Below, one piece after another: positions 8,673 to 16,257 of a stretch of 64,000 nt of DNA. The notes under the pieces are model-generated. The model was not told where the DNA came from, did not search any database, and was given only the letters and a program-made list of their open reading frames with translations. Location: assembly GCF_000430765.1 (NCBI RefSeq), contig NZ_KE387238.1, positions 1-64,000 on the forward strand. Direction: 5' to 3'. This DNA is from Peribacillus kribbensis DSM 17871. GTDB taxonomy: Bacteria; Bacillota; Bacilli; Bacillales; DSM-1321. Positions within the stretch are counted from its first letter, which is position 1. Every line of letters begins with the position of its first letter. A program made the position numbers and the translations under genes.

Positions 8673-8822
8673 AGCTTGTTCATGCAAAAACAAGCACCTT
8701 TCCATCGTTTGCGTGAATTTGCATAGTTTCATTTTTTTATTCATGATTGCGCATTTAATCATTTTTATCGTATTTTTTCATATTTGCGTGTTTGTGCATA
8801 ATTATTTGTATGTTAGTTGTAG

Positions 8823-8862
8823 AAAAGGGGAACTGCCTGCTAAACAGGAGTCCCCCTTTTTT
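8823..8862 (+). terminator. Terminator downstream of the peptidase gene
   Basis: AAGGGGA / TCCCCCTT stem with an internal CCTG/CAGG pairing, followed by a T run. It lies 150 nt after the stop codon; a weaker hairpin without T run (GCTTGTT / AACAAGC) is at 8673-8696. Confidence 0.65.
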
Positions 8863-8869
8863 GTACACT

Positions 8870-9863
8870 ATTAACCATGCACATCCATACACCTCATTTT
8901 ATCTCCAAGGGAAGTCAAAATGAATCCGGTCTTTAATAATTAAAACTGCTCATTTTCTATTGTATGTTGTGCTGGTCCCATCAGCATTGAACTGCTAAAT
9001 GTGTTTGTTTAAAATGGATAAAGAGTTGAAACAAAAGGACGACGGGAAGAAGCTTTGATTATCACAAATGTTTCTAAATGAAAAAAATGAAAGACACCTT
9101 TAAATTCAGCCTCCAAAACTAATATCCCCGCCAAAATAAACGGGGATACTAAATGTCTTTATATAAAGGCATTTTACAATTGCAGGTAACAAGAATTAAA
9201 ACTAAGCAACCTCTAAAATTCATCCCCTGATGTTCAATTCTTTTTACTCTAACATATGAAATTTTGATAAATATGACTCTATTAAATTAGATCTCCCTTT
9301 ATATTGGATTACAATATGAAATGGAGTCGGATCAGTCGGAAACGAATCATAATTTCTTCCCTTTACCCATTCATCTACAGTTGAAAGAAGTATAGAAAAA
9401 AAGTACTTAATTCATGTTTATCATGTTATTAATATCTCTTCAACTCTAAAGATGGTGAATATGACACTGCTTCGAACTATAAATTTAGATTGGGTCTTTC
9501 TTAAACTCTTTCTGTTTCGCTAATGATCCTTTCAGATGATAAACGACAGAGCTTAACGTTATCATCAAAAGGGCAGCTTCGGGGATGGACTAATTGTTTG
9601 AGATGTTGATAAGCTAAAAGAGGGAGGCATCTTGAAAATGGACTTAGCGTTGAAACCGTATTTTCCTGACAGTCCCCCTAGTAGGACTCCCCTCCCCTTT
9701 TTCATGTTTATACAAATTTCTGCGCTAAAGCTTTATATTTTAAGTTAATAACCGCATTTCTTCCTATTATATAGGATTAAAGTTCCCAAGAAGGAGTTTA
9801 CATAATATTTTTATCGAAATGTTCAGTGGAAATAGTTTTGGAAGAGATTTTTATTTAGTTTTA
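8870..9863. other. About 1 kb AT-rich interval without a supported gene
   Basis: No ORF of convincing length, start and composition on either strand. The only structured element is a perfect hairpin TATCCCCG / CGGGGATA at 9123-9148 without a T run. A short ORF at 9638 has GGGAGG upstream but an unconvincing product. The interval lies between the peptidase and the DUF4386 gene, 1.7-3 kb from the replication terminator region, and may be a decayed gene space. Confidence 0.5.
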
Positions 9864-10580
9864 TTAATCCGTTGATTTCTTTTTACCAAGTAAGGATGTA
9901 AGAGCTGGTTCATTAAATCCTTTGATAATCAGCCAAATGGCTAATATCATTTCATTTGCTGCTACCGGTACTGCCAAAATCCCGCCCCAGACTGAAACTT
10001 GTTCAATGACATCAAACATGACTAATATGGCACAGAGAAAGATAAGTACGGCTCCTGTCATCCCGAGGATTGGAATGAATCTGGGAATCAGTCTGGATCT
10101 ATAAAAAATATAGCTGTACATCATGGTGTTTATGCCTAGCATGAAGTTAGGGCCAAGCAAAAATGTCCAGTCATGGACTGCTTTCAATAGGGTTCCTGAG
10201 GTTTGATAGGAAGTGATTGCTGGGGCTGCTGCTGAAGTGAATTCACGGCTGAGAGTAAGTAGAGACAGGACACTGAGCACACCAATCAATATGAGAACCG
10301 CTTCCAGAAACCGGAAGCAGACGTGCCAGAGTGCGATTGTTTCGTTATATTTCTTAAGAATAGGAAACATTGTGGTCGCCGTGCCTATCGCAGAAACGAC
10401 AACCAGCAGCTCAAACAATGCTCCCAGCATTACCTGACTGGCATGTTCGGAACCTTGAGTCAGATAATCAGCGTTAACAAGGACTGGATTATATAAATTA
10501 AAAGCAGGAATGACCGCAAACACGGCCGCCAGTATAAAAAAAATCCCAATAAGTTTCGCAGTTTTTTTATTTGAATTCAT
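9864..10580 (-). CDS. DUF4386 integral membrane protein
   Basis: 238 residues with about six membrane helices, beginning KKTAKLIGIFFILAAVFAVI. The pattern, including HVCFRFLEAVLILIGVLS in the centre and SRLIPRFIPILGMTGAVLI later, matches DUF4386 proteins, which are multi-pass proteins of unknown function. It is the last gene of a run with an XRE regulator and a four-helix membrane protein. GAGGAG lies about 12 nt upstream of the ATG. No terminator was found after it. Confidence 0.8.
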   Translation of the reverse strand: MNSNKKTAKLIGIFFILAAVFAVIPAFNLYNPVLVNADYLTQGSEHASQVMLGALFELLVVVSAIGTATTMFPILKKYNETIALWHVCFRFLEAVLILIGVLSVLSLLTLSREFTSAAAPAITSYQTSGTLLKAVHDWTFLLGPNFMLGINTMMYSYIFYRSRLIPRFIPILGMTGAVLIFLCAILVMFDVIEQVSVWGGILAVPVAANEMILAIWLIIKGFNEPALTSLLGKKKSTD

Positions 10581-10617
10581 TTTTATCCCACTCTCCTCTA
10601 AAATTCACTACATTTCC

Positions 10618-10842
10618 TCACGATTTTGTTTCTTCTCCATAAAAGAAAACCTCTTCCAATGAAAGGTTAAAGGCACGAGCAATGCGGAAAGCCAGTTCGA
10701 GTGACGGTGAATAATTTCCCTTTTCGAGAGCCACGATCGTTTGTCTTGTAACACCCACCTTGTCAGCTAATTGCTGCTGGGTCATTTCATCATGGTTGAA
10801 TCGGAATTTTCGGATATGATTGCCGACAAGATTTTTTCCCAT
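10618..10842 (-). CDS. XRE-family HTH transcriptional regulator (single domain)
   Basis: 74 residues, essentially one Cro/CI helix-turn-helix: MTQQQLADKVGVTRQTIVALEKGNYSPSLELAFRIARAF covers helices 2-4. This short group of HTH proteins is commonly encoded next to a small membrane protein, as here: the preceding gene ends one base before its ATG. AAAGGAG is 6 nt upstream and overlaps the end of the preceding gene, indicating translational coupling. It probably represses its own operon; no operator was identified. Confidence 0.88.
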   Translation of the reverse strand: MGKNLVGNHIRKFRFNHDEMTQQQLADKVGVTRQTIVALEKGNYSPSLELAFRIARAFNLSLEEVFFYGEETKS

Positions 10843-10843
10843 C

Positions 10844-11287
10844 TTATACTCCTTTCCAATAATGATAAAGTTTTGTTATGGAACCAGTGACATCTGCCAT
10901 GAATCCTGAAAAGATCAGGATGATGAACATAATCTGTGACGGCTGATAAACCAGTAAACTCATAGCAAGAAGAAACCCGAGAATGAACACAAAAAATGAA
11001 TTTCGATAAGCCTTCAACTGAATGATCTTATCCAGTTCGTCCTGAAAGGATGGCTCCTTCTCTTTGGTAGTGATTCGATAGAAGATATTAAATATGATGC
11101 TGATGATGATGTGAGCGATAATGGAAACCACTGTCAATGTAAGAACATAGGTGCCCCAATAGTGAAAAATTTCTTCGGAATACAATCCGCCTTTAGGATG
11201 CTGAGGATACATGTACAAGCCAAAACCGGCAAAAATCAAAATGACGCTGATTACAGACACAATGCTTTTCTTCTCTTGATAAGTCAT
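10844..11287 (-). CDS. Four-helix membrane protein, partner of the XRE regulator
   Basis: 147 residues with four hydrophobic segments (about residues 10-28, 45-70, 98-115 and 118-138) and a charged cytosolic loop (RITTKEKEPSFQDELDKIIQLKAYRN) between helices 2 and 3. It is the kind of small membrane protein that often precedes a short XRE regulator in Firmicutes; its stop codon is immediately followed by that regulator's ATG. AGGAGGG upstream. Function unknown. Confidence 0.7.
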   Translation of the reverse strand: MTYQEKKSIVSVISVILIFAGFGLYMYPQHPKGGLYSEEIFHYWGTYVLTLTVVSIIAHIIISIIFNIFYRITTKEKEPSFQDELDKIIQLKAYRNSFFVFILGFLLAMSLLVYQPSQIMFIILIFSGFMADVTGSITKLYHYWKGV

Positions 11288-11428
11288 GCTGACTTCCCTC
11301 CTTCATATGTTTTATTTTACATAAAGTAAAGTTTATTTTACTCAATGTAATATAAACTATACATCAAGTCAAGTTGATATGACAAAAATAGGCAGGAAAA
11401 GTTTTTAGAATGATCAGCGGAACAAACT

Positions 11429-11458
11429 AAAAAAGACAGCCAGCTGACTGCCTTTTTT
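11429..11458 (-). terminator. Terminator downstream of rtp
   Basis: Imperfect palindrome GGCAGTCAGCTGGCTGTC flanked by A and T runs on both sides. It lies about 75 nt after the rtp stop. Confidence 0.6.
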
Positions 11459-11535
11459 GGACCATTCTTTTTACTCATCTGGCGATACCAGCATCGGTTA
11501 CAAAGGTTTAATAAATGTGTTCCTATAAAAACTTA

Positions 11536-11967
11536 TTATTTTGCCTTTTTCCCTTTTCTCACCGGTCCAAAATGATCATTTAATCCTTTTGTTAACAAGC
11601 CTATGCAGCGCTCCAGCTCGACTTTTAATGTCTTTCTATAAGTCTCAAGCTTTGCTTTTCCTTCTTCCGTCATATGATATACAATGATTTCTTGGAAAGT
11701 TGCATCCTTCTTTCCTATGAAATCACCGCCTTGTTCTCCCAGCAGCTTCTTTTCTCTTTTCAAATATCCTTCTCTATATAAATCGTGAAGACATTTATAA
11801 ACTTCTGAATGAGTTGGAGCATAGGCATAAGGTTCAAATTCTTTTCGCAGATCCTCGACGAATTGTCTGCCATAGCTTTTATTGGATTGAATATAGTCCA
11901 ATAAATAAAGCTTCAAAAAGGCACGCTGCTTCAAGAGGAATCCCCGGCTTTGATGATTTTCTTCCAT
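11536..11967 (-). CDS. rtp: Replication terminator protein RTP
   Basis: 143 residues of the winged-helix fork-arrest protein family. Diagnostic stretches resembling Bacillus subtilis RTP are GFLLKQRAFLKLYLLD near the N-terminus (residues 9-24), HSEVYKCLHDLYREGYLK in the recognition-helix region (about 58-75), and the C-terminal dimerisation helix LKVELERCIGLLTKGLNDHFG (about 113-133). The subtilis protein is 122 residues; the extra length here is a roughly ten-residue insertion in the wing region (GEQGGDFIGKKDATF) plus a basic tail (RKGKKAK). Dimers bind Ter sites and stop forks from one side only. Four Ter-like sites lie 130-870 bp upstream of the start, which supports the assignment strongly. 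Confidence 0.9.
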   Translation of the reverse strand: MEENHQSRGFLLKQRAFLKLYLLDYIQSNKSYGRQFVEDLRKEFEPYAYAPTHSEVYKCLHDLYREGYLKREKKLLGEQGGDFIGKKDATFQEIIVYHMTEEGKAKLETYRKTLKVELERCIGLLTKGLNDHFGPVRKGKKAK

Positions 11968-12100
11968 AATTGCACCCGCTTTCCATTTATTACTTTTCTT
12001 AAATTATATCATTTTTCCCTCTCTTTTTTTGTGATTTCCCCTTGATTTTAGCAATAAATTTCACTAAGCTTAATGGCTGATGACTTGGTTTGATTGTTAT

Positions 12101-12130
12101 TAAAGATTTGGAACTAGGTTGTTTCAAAAA
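12101..12130. other. Ter-like site 1 (replication fork arrest)
   Basis: Reads AAAGATTTGGAACTAGGTTG followed by TTTC. It shares TTTGGAAC and GTTGTTTC with the other three sites. By analogy to B. subtilis Ter, the left half (ATTTGGWAC) is the core B half and the right half the auxiliary A half. It is the site nearest the rtp start (133 bp) and may overlap the rtp promoter, which would allow autorepression as in B. subtilis. Confidence 0.75.
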
Positions 12131-12256
12131 ATTTTAACTCGTTGTTTTTTTGGCCCCAGCTCTTCTTAGAAGTGAAGGAATTTGGATTAAATTTCAAACT
12201 ATTTAAAAGTATGATTGATTAAGCTTATTGACTGGTGATTCATCTAATGTGTTATT

Positions 12257-12283
12257 GAATAGTTGGAACCTTGTTGTTTCGGA
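12257..12283. other. Ter-like site 2
   Basis: Reads GAATAGTTGGAACCTTGTTG followed by TTTC. Same orientation as the other three. It deviates from site 3 at one base of the core (AGTTGG for ATTTGG). Confidence 0.75.
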
Positions 12284-12668
12284 TTTTAGCTGGGGTTGGT
12301 ATTATGCTGAGAGTATTGGCCCTGGCTTTTCAGATATATTTTTTCTGCTGCGGCATGGCTGCAAGAAATTAAATGACATTCCATACGACTCCTGGCACGG
12401 CTTGATTACCGTTTCGCACACGAATTTTGGATTATAGATCATGTTCTTTTTAAATTCGAGCATCACTTCTTCAATATTGAGCACGGCCGCCGGATATTCG
12501 AACATACCCATATGATCCTCCGTACCTGGCCGCCTGTTTCGAACACAATCGCAATATTTTATAACAGGATTTTGGTTTTTCGTGGGTATGATCACACCCT
12601 GGCAGCTTTTTTGCTATTTTAATTTTTTAGATACGGATTGTAGTTCTATGAGGTTAGCAGAGTCTATT

Positions 12669-12695
12669 GAATATTTGGAACCTTGTTGTTTCAGC
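12669..12695. other. Ter-like site 3
   Basis: Reads GAATATTTGGAACCTTGTTG followed by TTTC. This is the best match of the four to the reverse complement of the B. subtilis Ter core (GAANATTTGGTACATAG as I recall the consensus). Confidence 0.8.
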
Positions 12696-12807
12696 TTTGT
12701 TTATACTAAGTTTTTCGAATGATTTTTGATGATCGGCTATTATTCATGTGTAATAAGGAGTTTAAAAAGGTAACTCTATTTCCCCAGTTCGTATGGTTAA
12801 TACTTTA

Positions 12808-12834
12808 GAAGATTTGGAACTAAGTTGTTGCAAG
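12808..12834. other. Ter-like site 4
   Basis: Reads GAAGATTTGGAACTAAGTTG followed by TTGC. Same orientation as sites 1-3; the A half is slightly divergent (GTTGTTGC for GTTGTTTC). Confidence 0.75.
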
Positions 12835-13024
12835 GATTAAGTTGATATTGCTTATTATGACTCGAATAGCCAAAAAATAGGTGCCTTGAAACGGCATCCT
12901 ACATTCAATCCCAGATTAATCAGCTTACCCGGATGATTTGAATCCTCAATTAAAGCTGATGGTTCCTTCTACACCGGCAGCCGCTTTTGAATCTGGTTCC
13001 TATAAAAAAATTCAAAAACTCAGA

Positions 13025-13059
13025 AAAGCAAAAAACCTCTCTGCCTTAACAGAGAGGTT
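13025..13059 (-). terminator. Terminator of the ABM-nitroreductase-OYE operon
   Basis: Perfect 10-bp stem AACCTCTCTG / CAGAGAGGTT with a 6-nt loop, then a T run on the minus strand. Confidence 0.9.
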
Positions 13060-13070
13060 GAAATGATTTA

Positions 13071-14189
13071 TTATACTCCAGGAAACCATCCCGGAGTATG
13101 GATGATGGCATTCCAAAGCGGATCTGGAACGACCAGTTCCTGCTGACGGTTTTTGTCGATTTTGGTGACAATTTCATCTTCTCTTCCCTCCTGGATCTTC
13201 TGGACCCAGTCAGGCTCGATGATTAATTCACGGGCCAAGGCAATTAGCGGCACACCAGTTGCAAATGCATCTACTGCATCCTGTGGTGTATAGATGGAAC
13301 CGACACCGATAACAGGGACTTTGTTCCCCACTCTTTCCTGGACGATTTCAAGGCGGGATCTTGTGTCATCCACTCCCCTTCTTGGGATGGAAGTATGATC
13401 CAGCAGAGAAATGTGAAGATAATCCAGGTCCTGTTCAGCGAGCTTATCGATTAATACAAGGGTATCCGCCATCGTAATCCCCGGTGTTTCAGGCTCCTCT
13501 GGAGAGAAGCGATATCCGACGATAAAAGGTGTCTTGGATGCGGCTGCTGCTTTTTTAACTTCCTTAATGACTTCAAGCGGGAACGTCATGCGCTTTTCAA
13601 TGCTTCCGCCAAAGCGGTCTTCTCTGCGGTTGGAATGAGGGGAGAAGAATTGCTGAATCAAGTATCCATTTGCACCATGGATCTCCACTCCGTCAAATCC
13701 TGCTTCCACAGCGCGTCTTGCGGCCTCGCCGAAATCCTTGATGATCGTTTCCACTTCACTGGTTGTCAGTTCACGAGGTACCGGCTGCCCTTCTCCTTCT
13801 GCAGGAATGGCGCTTGCACTGACGGTCTCATTATTAGGAACGAGCTCCGGAGGGCAGGATCTGCCGCCATGAAAAATTTGCAGGATGGCTTTGGCACCCT
13901 GTGCTTTGATACCTGCCGCAAGCTGTCTCAGACTTGGGATAAGTTCATCCGTATCTGCTCCGAATTCCCCGTGGAATCCTTTTCCGTTGCGGGTCACATA
14001 GGCGCAGGCAGTAATGACCATACCTGGTCCGCCTGAACGGCGGGCATAATAGTTCACTTCTTCTTCTGTCACTGAGCCGTCTGTGTTTGAAGAGAAGTTG
14101 GTCATAGGAGCCATGACGATCCGGTTCTTCAGCTTCACTCCATTTTCAAAGGAAAACTCTTTAAAGAATTGTTCATAGTTTGCATTCAT
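13071..14189 (-). CDS. Old Yellow Enzyme-family NADH-dependent flavin oxidoreductase
   Basis: 372 residues, an FMN-binding TIM barrel. The N-terminal NRIVMAPMTNFSS motif, GFDGVEIHGANGYLIQQFFSP in the middle (catalytic His/Asn pair in HGAN) and the VIGVGSIYTPQDA phosphate-binding stretch are characteristic. Members reduce activated alkenes, quinones or nitro compounds. ATG 14189 is preferred over the TTG six codons upstream because GGGAGG lies 10 nt before it. Last gene of a three-gene operon with a nitroreductase and an ABM monooxygenase, a combination suited to detoxifying electrophiles. Confidence 0.88.
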   Translation of the reverse strand: MNANYEQFFKEFSFENGVKLKNRIVMAPMTNFSSNTDGSVTEEEVNYYARRSGGPGMVITACAYVTRNGKGFHGEFGADTDELIPSLRQLAAGIKAQGAKAILQIFHGGRSCPPELVPNNETVSASAIPAEGEGQPVPRELTTSEVETIIKDFGEAARRAVEAGFDGVEIHGANGYLIQQFFSPHSNRREDRFGGSIEKRMTFPLEVIKEVKKAAAASKTPFIVGYRFSPEEPETPGITMADTLVLIDKLAEQDLDYLHISLLDHTSIPRRGVDDTRSRLEIVQERVGNKVPVIGVGSIYTPQDAVDAFATGVPLIALARELIIEPDWVQKIQEGREDEIVTKIDKNRQQELVVPDPLWNAIIHTPGWFPGV

Positions 14190-14208
14190 CTTTTCTAATC
14201 CTCCCAAA

Positions 14209-14877
14209 TTAAATCCATTCCACGATATCTTTCATTTCACTTCTTGTTTTAGGCCTTGAAGGATCTGCAGCCCGGTAGCCAAACGCGGCCATGACGGAAA
14301 TCGCAAATTCCCCATTTTCAAGCAGATTTCTTTCTTCCAGGATTTTGTTTACCGCAGCAGGATCAAAGCCCTCAATCGGACAAGAATCAATCCCTATTAA
14401 AGCAGCAGAAGTCATCATGTTGGCCAGTGCGATATAGGTCTGTTTGCTGGACCAGTCGAACAATGCTTTTTCGTTATCCAAAAGACCAAATTCCTCCTGG
14501 AAATCCTTATATCGTCCGAGTAAAGATTCCGCAAACTCAGGCGGCATCTTTTTTACTTCTTCCATATGTTTTTTTACAAAGTCAGCATCATAGGTGGCTT
14601 TTGTTCTTGCCAGAATCAGCACAAAATGGCTCGCTGTCGGCAGCTGCCCCTGTGCTCCCCAGGACACCTCCCGGATTTTTGACCGGAGCTCCTCATCCTG
14701 GATCACAAGAAACTTCCATGGTTCGAGGCCGATGGAGCTTGGTGACAGTCTGGCATTTTCAAGAATATATTGAAAATCCTCTTCGGAAATTTTTTTCGTT
14801 TTATCAAATTCCTTGGTTGCAAACCGGAAATTTTGTGCTTTTATAACTACTTCTTTGATAGCATTTATGTCCATCAT
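14209..14877 (-). CDS. Nitroreductase-family NAD(P)H-dependent oxidoreductase
   Basis: 222 residues. The N-terminal QNFRFATKEFD, then ARLSPSSIGLEPWKFLVI and the C-terminal GIDSCPIEGFDP with AAFGYRAADPSRPKTR are typical of the FMN nitroreductase fold (NfsB/YfkO-like). It should reduce nitroaromatics or quinones with NAD(P)H. GGAGG is about 7 nt before the ATG. It lies 19 nt ahead of the OYE gene and 25 nt after the ABM gene, so the three are co-transcribed. Confidence 0.88.
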   Translation of the reverse strand: MMDINAIKEVVIKAQNFRFATKEFDKTKKISEEDFQYILENARLSPSSIGLEPWKFLVIQDEELRSKIREVSWGAQGQLPTASHFVLILARTKATYDADFVKKHMEEVKKMPPEFAESLLGRYKDFQEEFGLLDNEKALFDWSSKQTYIALANMMTSAALIGIDSCPIEGFDPAAVNKILEERNLLENGEFAISVMAAFGYRAADPSRPKTRSEMKDIVEWI

Positions 14878-14902
14878 GATGTTCCCTCCAGACTATATGT
14901 AC

Positions 14903-15193
14903 TTATAATTTTTTTGATTCATAAAGGTCAGCTTTTAAAGGCACTTCAAAATACTCAGGCGCTGCCTTCATGAATGAAGTAAAATGTTCGGATTTGTTAT
15001 GATCGGCCACCGCGTCATTGTCCTTCCATTCTTCAACCATTACAAATGAGTTTGGGGCTTTAGGATCTACATAAAGCTCGTATTTATTGTTTCCTTCTTC
15101 GGCTCTTGAAGACGCAATCAGCTTTTCAGCCATCTCAAGGAATTCTTCTCTTAACTCAGGCTTGACCTGCATATATGCGTTTATTGTAATCAT
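14903..15193 (-). CDS. ABM-domain monooxygenase (putative quinol monooxygenase)
   Basis: 96 residues, one antibiotic-biosynthesis-monooxygenase (dimeric alpha/beta barrel) domain: MITINAYMQVKPELREEFLEM, then NKYELYVDPKAPNSFVMVEEW and a conserved His in DHNKSEHF. Such proteins act on quinols or similar electron-rich aromatics, or serve only as small ligand-binding dimers. It is the first gene of the operon with the nitroreductase and OYE. Upstream, at 15242-15285, an inverted repeat CCCCTGCC / GGCAGGGG may be regulatory or a terminator of the preceding gene. Confidence 0.82.
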   Translation of the reverse strand: MITINAYMQVKPELREEFLEMAEKLIASSRAEEGNNKYELYVDPKAPNSFVMVEEWKDNDAVADHNKSEHFTSFMKAAPEYFEVPLKADLYESKKL

Positions 15194-15311
15194 TGGTTTT
15201 CCTCCCTGTTTTATAAACTTTTTTACAATGCTGAAATTTTACCCCTGCCTTTTAATATCTAGTCTGCCGTTTATACCGGCAGGGGATACGCTAAAATACA
15301 TGGTCTTTGTA

Positions 15312-15692
15312 TTAATCCATAATGGATTTGTTTTCTTCTTTTTTCGTGCTTTTGTTTAAGATTATTGGCGAAGAAATTTCTTTACTTTTTGACCTCTTAG
15401 CCTGCAATTTCTGGGTTAAGTCTAAAAACCACTCTTTATCTTTAGTCAATAGGGCCAAATCAATCATGGCAAGCAATTGGTCTTCTGTTCCTTCACTGCG
15501 GGCTTTCAGCTTTTCGATGGATGAGTTCAAGATCCAGACACCCTTTCCATTGATGTCAGCATTGTCACTTTCCGTAACCTGCACCCTCGCTTTGTTTTGG
15601 AATACATCCAAGTCATTGATATAACCCTGAATCAATTCCCCTTCACGAGTTTTGGCCAGAACCCAGTCCCCTATGTTTAAACCTGCTTTCAT
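15312..15692 (-). CDS. IDEAL-domain protein
   Basis: 126 residues. The N-terminal half (IGDWVLAKTREGELIQGYINDLD) looks like a small beta domain; the C-terminal stretch LLAMIDLALLTKDKEWFLDLTQKL (about 78-101) is an IDEAL motif, as found in short Firmicute regulatory proteins. The tail is Lys/Ser rich. ATG 15692 has AAGGGG 8-9 nt upstream; GTG 15701 is possible. A 23-bp inverted repeat identical in layout to one in front of the adjacent rrf2 gene lies 15 bp upstream, so it is probably a target of that regulator. Confidence 0.72.
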   Translation of the reverse strand: MKAGLNIGDWVLAKTREGELIQGYINDLDVFQNKARVQVTESDNADINGKGVWILNSSIEKLKARSEGTEDQLLAMIDLALLTKDKEWFLDLTQKLQAKRSKSKEISSPIILNKSTKKEENKSIMD

Positions 15693-15706
15693 TTTCCGCA
15701 CCCCTT

Positions 15707-15729
15707 ACTGTATTTTTTTTTTATACAGT
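15707..15729. promoter_or_regulatory. Candidate Rrf2 operator in front of the IDEAL gene
   Basis: Inverted repeat ACTGTAT - 9 nt - ATACAGT. It matches the arrangement (ACTGTAW-N9-WTACAGT) found upstream of the rrf2-family gene. Confidence 0.65.
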
Positions 15730-15758
15730 TATGATAAAAAGAAAAAAATCATTCAGTA

Positions 15759-16178
15759 TCAAAGACACCGATTAATTTTTTCCAAAACATTTTGCAGTGA
15801 TATGGTAGTTAAATACTCTTCATAATGCTTTTCCGCTTCACTCAAAATTTCATCCATCACCTCTTGGGTGTGGGATGAAACCGGGCAGGTTTCCAAAGGA
15901 TCGCCTGAGCACCAATTAGGTTTAAGGGTTCCATAAGAAACAGAATGGTAAATCCTGCCGAGCGAGATTTCAGCGGGTAAGCCGTTCAGGATATAACCGC
16001 CGCCTACACCTTCCCTGGTATTCACCATGCCATGCTTTCGGAGACAGCTCATCACCTTCCTGATTCGCGCAGGATTGGTGCAGACATTCCTGGCAATCTC
16101 CTCGCTGCTTGCCATGTGATCCGGTAGATAGGCGAGATATAATAAACTATGGACAGCTATCGTATACTCACTGTTCAT
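15759..16178 (-). CDS. Rrf2-family transcriptional regulator
   Basis: 139 residues. An N-terminal winged helix (YTIAVHSLLYLAYLP; SSEEIARNVCTNPARIRKVMSCLRKHG) and the wing REGVGGGYIL are typical of Rrf2. Cysteines at about 33, 45, 90, 98 and 138 include the pair WCSGDPLETC in the effector region, where other Rrf2 proteins hold an iron-sulfur cluster or a redox switch; whether this one does is unknown. GGAGG lies about 12 nt upstream. A perfect inverted repeat 30 bp ahead of the start, repeated ahead of the downstream gene, suggests autoregulation and control of the IDEAL gene. Confidence 0.85.
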   Translation of the reverse strand: MNSEYTIAVHSLLYLAYLPDHMASSEEIARNVCTNPARIRKVMSCLRKHGMVNTREGVGGGYILNGLPAEISLGRIYHSVSYGTLKPNWCSGDPLETCPVSSHTQEVMDEILSEAEKHYEEYLTTISLQNVLEKINRCL

Positions 16179-16207
16179 GAATCTGAATTTCCTCCTTTCG
16201 AAGGATT

Positions 16208-16230
16208 ACTGTAATCATATAACTTACAGT
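16208..16230. promoter_or_regulatory. Candidate Rrf2 operator in front of the rrf2-family gene
   Basis: Perfect inverted repeat ACTGTAA - 9 nt - TTACAGT, 30 bp upstream of the regulator start. Confidence 0.65.
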
Positions 16231-16257
16231 TAACAGAGTCAAGTCATTTGCTTAAGG

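Larger units (their letters stand above)
11968..13024. other. Non-coding interval carrying the Ter sites
   Basis: About 1.06 kb between rtp and the OYE gene. Apart from the four Ter-like sites it has no convincing gene. Short ORFs at 12228-12437 (plus) and 12302-12595 (minus) overlap each other and lack ribosome binding sites and family features; the minus one may be a relic. Confidence 0.6.

Noticed and set aside
8653-8874. 73-codon plus-strand ORF after the peptidase
   Set aside because: Overlaps the peptidase stop and the terminator hairpin, no ribosome binding site; chance AT-rich frame.
9638-9740. Short ORF with GGGAGG upstream (begins MDLALKPYFP)
   Set aside because: Product is short, compositionally odd and not followed by a terminator; the region looks non-coding.
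12302-12595. 97-codon minus-strand ORF among the Ter sites
   Set aside because: No ribosome binding site, no recognisable family, overlaps a plus-strand ORF and Ter-containing DNA; at best a relic.
15242-15285. CCCCTGCC / GGCAGGGG inverted repeat as an operator of the ABM operon
   Set aside because: The loop is long, there is no second copy, and it could equally be a terminator; not enough to call.
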